Source: Parus major (taxonomy: Eukaryota; Chordata; Aves; Passeriformes; Paridae). From it: a stretch of DNA of 64,000 nucleotides. Positions 61,001 through 64,000 of this stretch are shown piece after piece. Each line of letters begins with the position of its first letter. Positions within the stretch are counted from its first letter, which is position 1. The DNA lies in the NCBI RefSeq assembly GCF_001522545.3, contig NC_031773.1, positions 37,785,466-37,849,465 on the forward strand. The letters are read 5' to 3'. The notes beneath the pieces were generated by a model that worked only from the letters and a program-made list of their open reading frames with translations, was not told the origin of the DNA and made no database searches. The translations under genes and the position numbers were made by a program.

Positions 61001-64000
61001 GTTTGAGAAAATATATGGTCAGTTCTCTTTTGAAGCAATTTTCATCTTGTAAGGAAGAATACAAGTGAAATTTGAATTAAGATAAGGTTTATGAAAAATA
61101 CGTCGGACATTGAGTCAAATAAAAAAGTACAGATAGAGAGGAACATCTATAATGCATAGCTAAAAAGATGCCTCCTTCAATTTGCAGGCCTCCGTATGAC
61201 CACTCCTTAAATGTGTGCCAAGGGAAGCAAAGAAATCTATTCCCTTCTAAAATATTTCCAGGAGGGTAATGGAACTTGCAGAAAATCCTTTCATCAGACT
61301 GTGCTAAAACAGTCTAAGTGATCCCACCCACAACAAGCTCATTTAATTTCTCATTGCTTAGAACGTGTACCTGCAGCACACAGGAACTCCCAAGAGGTCT
61401 TCACATAACCGTGAGGAGGCTAAACTGGCTGGGGGAGATGACACTGCGCTTGGAGTAAAGCAGAACATTGTTGCTAGATCTGTATGCAGCATTTGAGACA
61501 ATGTCAGGCTGGTGAGAGGCCGAGAGTCACCAGACAGCAGAAGAATTGAGGATTAGAAGAGGAAATTGGGCTGCTGAACAGTGAAAATGGATAAAGATTA
61601 AGGACAATGCACAGAGCAATGGAGTTAACTGCACCAGGGCTTTGAGAAGAGCAAGGCAACAGAAGGCAGCATGCGAGGGAAGGTGCTGTGGAAGACAAAG
61701 GACATTGAGAGGAGAGGCAAAGGCAGTAAGATGTGATGAGAGGCATGCCAGTACAAATAAACACTGTTGGGAAATGCCAGCTAACTGCAACCAGAGCTGT
61801 CTGTAACCAGTGTCAACAAAGTTCTTACTAAAGACAGACCTATGGAAGAAGCGAAAAGTAACTCTTTAGGTGTTTTTAAACATTTCTCTTTTGGACTGAA
61901 GTGACCATTTTGGGTTTTTTAATGAAGGTAACTTAAGCTGGGAATGTACTTCAAAATCCATGACCTTGAACATAAAATCTCAAGTTTGCTGGTTTTTTGC
62001 TTGTAATTTTATTGAAGACATTACTGTAACTTTGTCTCAACCTGAAACAAGGTATTAGCTCCCTGTATCTCGAAGGTTTAAGCTTTGAATCTGCCTGGAA
62101 AATTCCACCATTAGCCCTCATGGACACTGGATGGATTACTGATAGGGTGCTATCGATTCAGGGTGCAAGACATTTGCAATAAAGGTAGGAAGGGAGCACT
62201 TTCTCTGAGAGAAGACTCACTTGGCTGTTGGAAGACACCCAGCAGGCACTTTCCTCTCCCAAAGCTCCCAAATGCCACCTTCCACTAAGTGGTACCACTC
62301 CTCCCTATAGTGCCTTAGGTTCCCTTCCTGAAACAGTTGATGATTTCTTCCCCTATTCCCAACAGAGTACCACGTAAAGGTCAGGCAAAAGCCTTAGAGA
62401 TTAAATTGTAAGTGATTAAAATTTCCATTATTTTGTGAACTTGTTCTACATATTAAAAAGCCCTAATGGAAACTTGCACACATTTGTGCAGGTAGAAAGG
62501 CACATGATGATAGGAATTAAGGAAATTAATTCCTGTGCTTTGGACTGAAGTAATCTTCCAGAATATAATTGGCTCTCAATCATTCACACACCCCATGCCC
62601 TTCACCTTTAAATGGTAATTCATTTTACAGTGCAGGTTACGAATGCCATTTACGTCAGGCTTTAAGGAAGCTCCCATCTATGTACTAGAATACAGTCAAT
62701 ATATTTTGTCCAAGAGGAGACCATATCAGAGCATAATTCAGATTTCTAATGTATATATCCTTATGATGTTTTACCATGTCAGTGACCCATAACAAGGAGG
62801 AATGCAGAACACCTCCTGGACAGAGATCAAGCAGTAATTCCCCCAGAAACACAAGGTTAACAATACGACCTCCCCTGAAATACTCCCAATTTTCTTGCTG
62901 TGCTGAGCTCCCTGTGGCACATGGTGAAATTCATATGAGGGTACAAGACTGTTCAGGGCTATGCCTTGACCACAGCAGAGAGGTGCAAGGCATAGTGACA
63001 GTAAACATGACTCATCTGCTTTAACCAAAGCAGCAGGAATCTAGAAAATCTCAGTATGTAGAAATTTCCCTCTCCCATGACTGTGAAAGAAAGACTACAG
63101 AGGAAATATTTGGAAGCACTGGCTTAGTCTAGTTGCTTCTGGAGTTGCTTCAGCCCATCCTCTACAGCTGATGGAGCAGCATGTTACAAGTGATGAAGTG
63201 TACCCCTCTGATGAAATGGCCTTCTGCAGGCAAGGTGTGCTATTTAAATCTATTTCCTCTTGCCTGTGTTTCTGTTTTGCACATCACACCCTATCACTCT
63301 GTGATGTTTTATCTCACACTAATACCAGCCATGGCTGACAACCAGGGAGACTGTAACATTGGCATGCCTGCCAAATGATTAGGCATATCTTGGACACAGA
63401 CAACAGATGCTTATATTTAAATTAGGACTAATTTGCATTTTTGTGTATTCTGGAATTTTTAAAGAATAGTTTTACAAAAAGGGACGTATAATTCCAAAAT
63501 AGTAATATTTCCTTTGAAAAGTCAGGTTTGCTAATGGATTGCCATCTGTTCAACCCTTTGCCAGAAAGTAGATTTGTCCTGCTTACTGAAAACAGTATTA
63601 GGGTGAAACTGTAGATTACACAGTGGATTTCTGAGCAGTTTAATTTAAAGTGCAGGCTAACACTTTGTTATTTCAGTAAAAATAACTTTAGCTTTTCCCT
63701 TTCTACTAATGCTGGAATCTAAGCCCAGCAAACTGTATTTGGAGTACTTTGTGGGCTGTTTTGCTCTCAATTGGGTTCTAGAAAAGGTGCCTACCCTTCC
63801 TTTATAATTTTGAAACTGAGTTTGTGTTTCATTTGCATAGGATTCACAGAAAAAAAAAAAACAAAAACAAAACTCCATCTTACTTCAACAAACCATCTTA
63901 ATCCTTCAGAAAAAAAACCCCAAACACTTAAAATCCCAAGGTGTTGGCTTCAATGATGCTTTCAAGAGTACAAGATTTACAGGGACTGGGAGCCCCTTGA

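Larger units (their letters stand above)
20932..64000 (-). other. LIN7A: LIN7A gene, partial (5' end outside window)
   Basis: LIN7A encodes a small scaffold protein with an N-terminal L27 domain, which pairs with the L27 domains of CASK and MPP/PALS proteins, and a C-terminal PDZ domain, which binds the C-termini of receptors, channels and adhesion proteins at synapses and basolateral membranes. Four coding exons are visible and join without frame loss to about 203 codons plus a stop. Family members are about 230 residues long, so only about 27 N-terminal codons are missing, as expected for exon 1 lying beyond 64000. The intron lengths visible are at least 19.4 kb (intron 1, part), 16.4 kb, 2.35 kb and 4.26 kb. 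LIN7A was chosen over LIN7B and LIN7C because of the long Gln-rich tail ending QQNHMS. Confidence 0.95.
44567..64000 (-). other. LIN7A: LIN7A intron 1, partial
   Basis: At least 19.4 kb of AT-rich intron, ending at the exon 2 acceptor. It contains two LTR elements in opposite orientations (about 51.96-53.17 kb and 54.3-54.7 kb), a CR1 relic near 46.76 kb and simple repeats. No CpG island, promoter or sequence that could encode the LIN7A N-terminus was seen, so exon 1 is probably to the right of the window. Other frames in this stretch appear to be chance. Confidence 0.8.

Noticed and set aside
28039..64000. Intronic microRNAs as in human LIN7A (MIR617, MIR618)
   Set aside because: These lie in human LIN7A introns, but I believe they are mammal-restricted, and I saw no long imperfect hairpin matching them.
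62000..64000. LIN7A exon 1 or promoter near the right edge
   Set aside because: No CpG island and no minus-strand sequence that could encode the conserved N-terminal residues ending LTLDR.

Overview
The window looks like a bird nuclear chromosome, possibly a songbird. The evidence is an AT-rich background, large introns with GT-AG splice sites, and sparse interspersed repeats. Those repeats are mainly CR1 LINE fragments, including 3' ends with the typical TTCTRTGATT-like tail, plus two avian-type endogenous-retrovirus LTRs. There is no bacterial-style gene organisation, CRISPR array or operon.

One protein-coding gene can be recognised with confidence: LIN7A (lin-7 homologue A, also MALS-1/Veli-1), on the minus strand and so read right to left. 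Four coding exons lie at 44448-44566 (L27 domain), 27967-28038, 25407-25616 (start of the PDZ domain) and 20932-21144 (end of the PDZ domain, Gln-rich tail and stop). Every junction has GT-AG splice sites and the joined frame is uninterrupted. The first coding exon (N-terminus and promoter) was not found and is probably beyond the right edge, so 44567-64000 is read as part of intron 1. The stop codon abuts a consensus splice donor. About 1.5 kb further on, a good acceptor opens a 45-codon in-frame reading frame (19251-19388). This suggests a sixth exon, either 3' UTR or an alternative C-terminus, with a candidate poly(A) signal near 17629.

Layout: 1-300 is GC- and CpG-rich with a convincing plus-strand poly(A) signal, probably the 3' end of a neighbouring gene (MYF5 would be expected from vertebrate synteny, but no coding sequence is visible). 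300-17600 is intergenic, with a CR1 fragment, a CpG-dense E-box-containing element near 13.1-13.4 kb and a pair of hairpins near 15.85 kb. 17.6-44.6 kb holds the LIN7A exons and introns with three CR1 pieces or relics across the gene. 44.6-64 kb is intron 1, with a minus-strand LTR (about 51.96-53.17 kb) and a plus-strand solo LTR (about 54.3-54.7 kb).

Most predicted open frames of 60-170 codons are chance frames in non-coding DNA. I did not find a new biological system. The most interesting item is the possible extra LIN7A exon and its in-frame tail.
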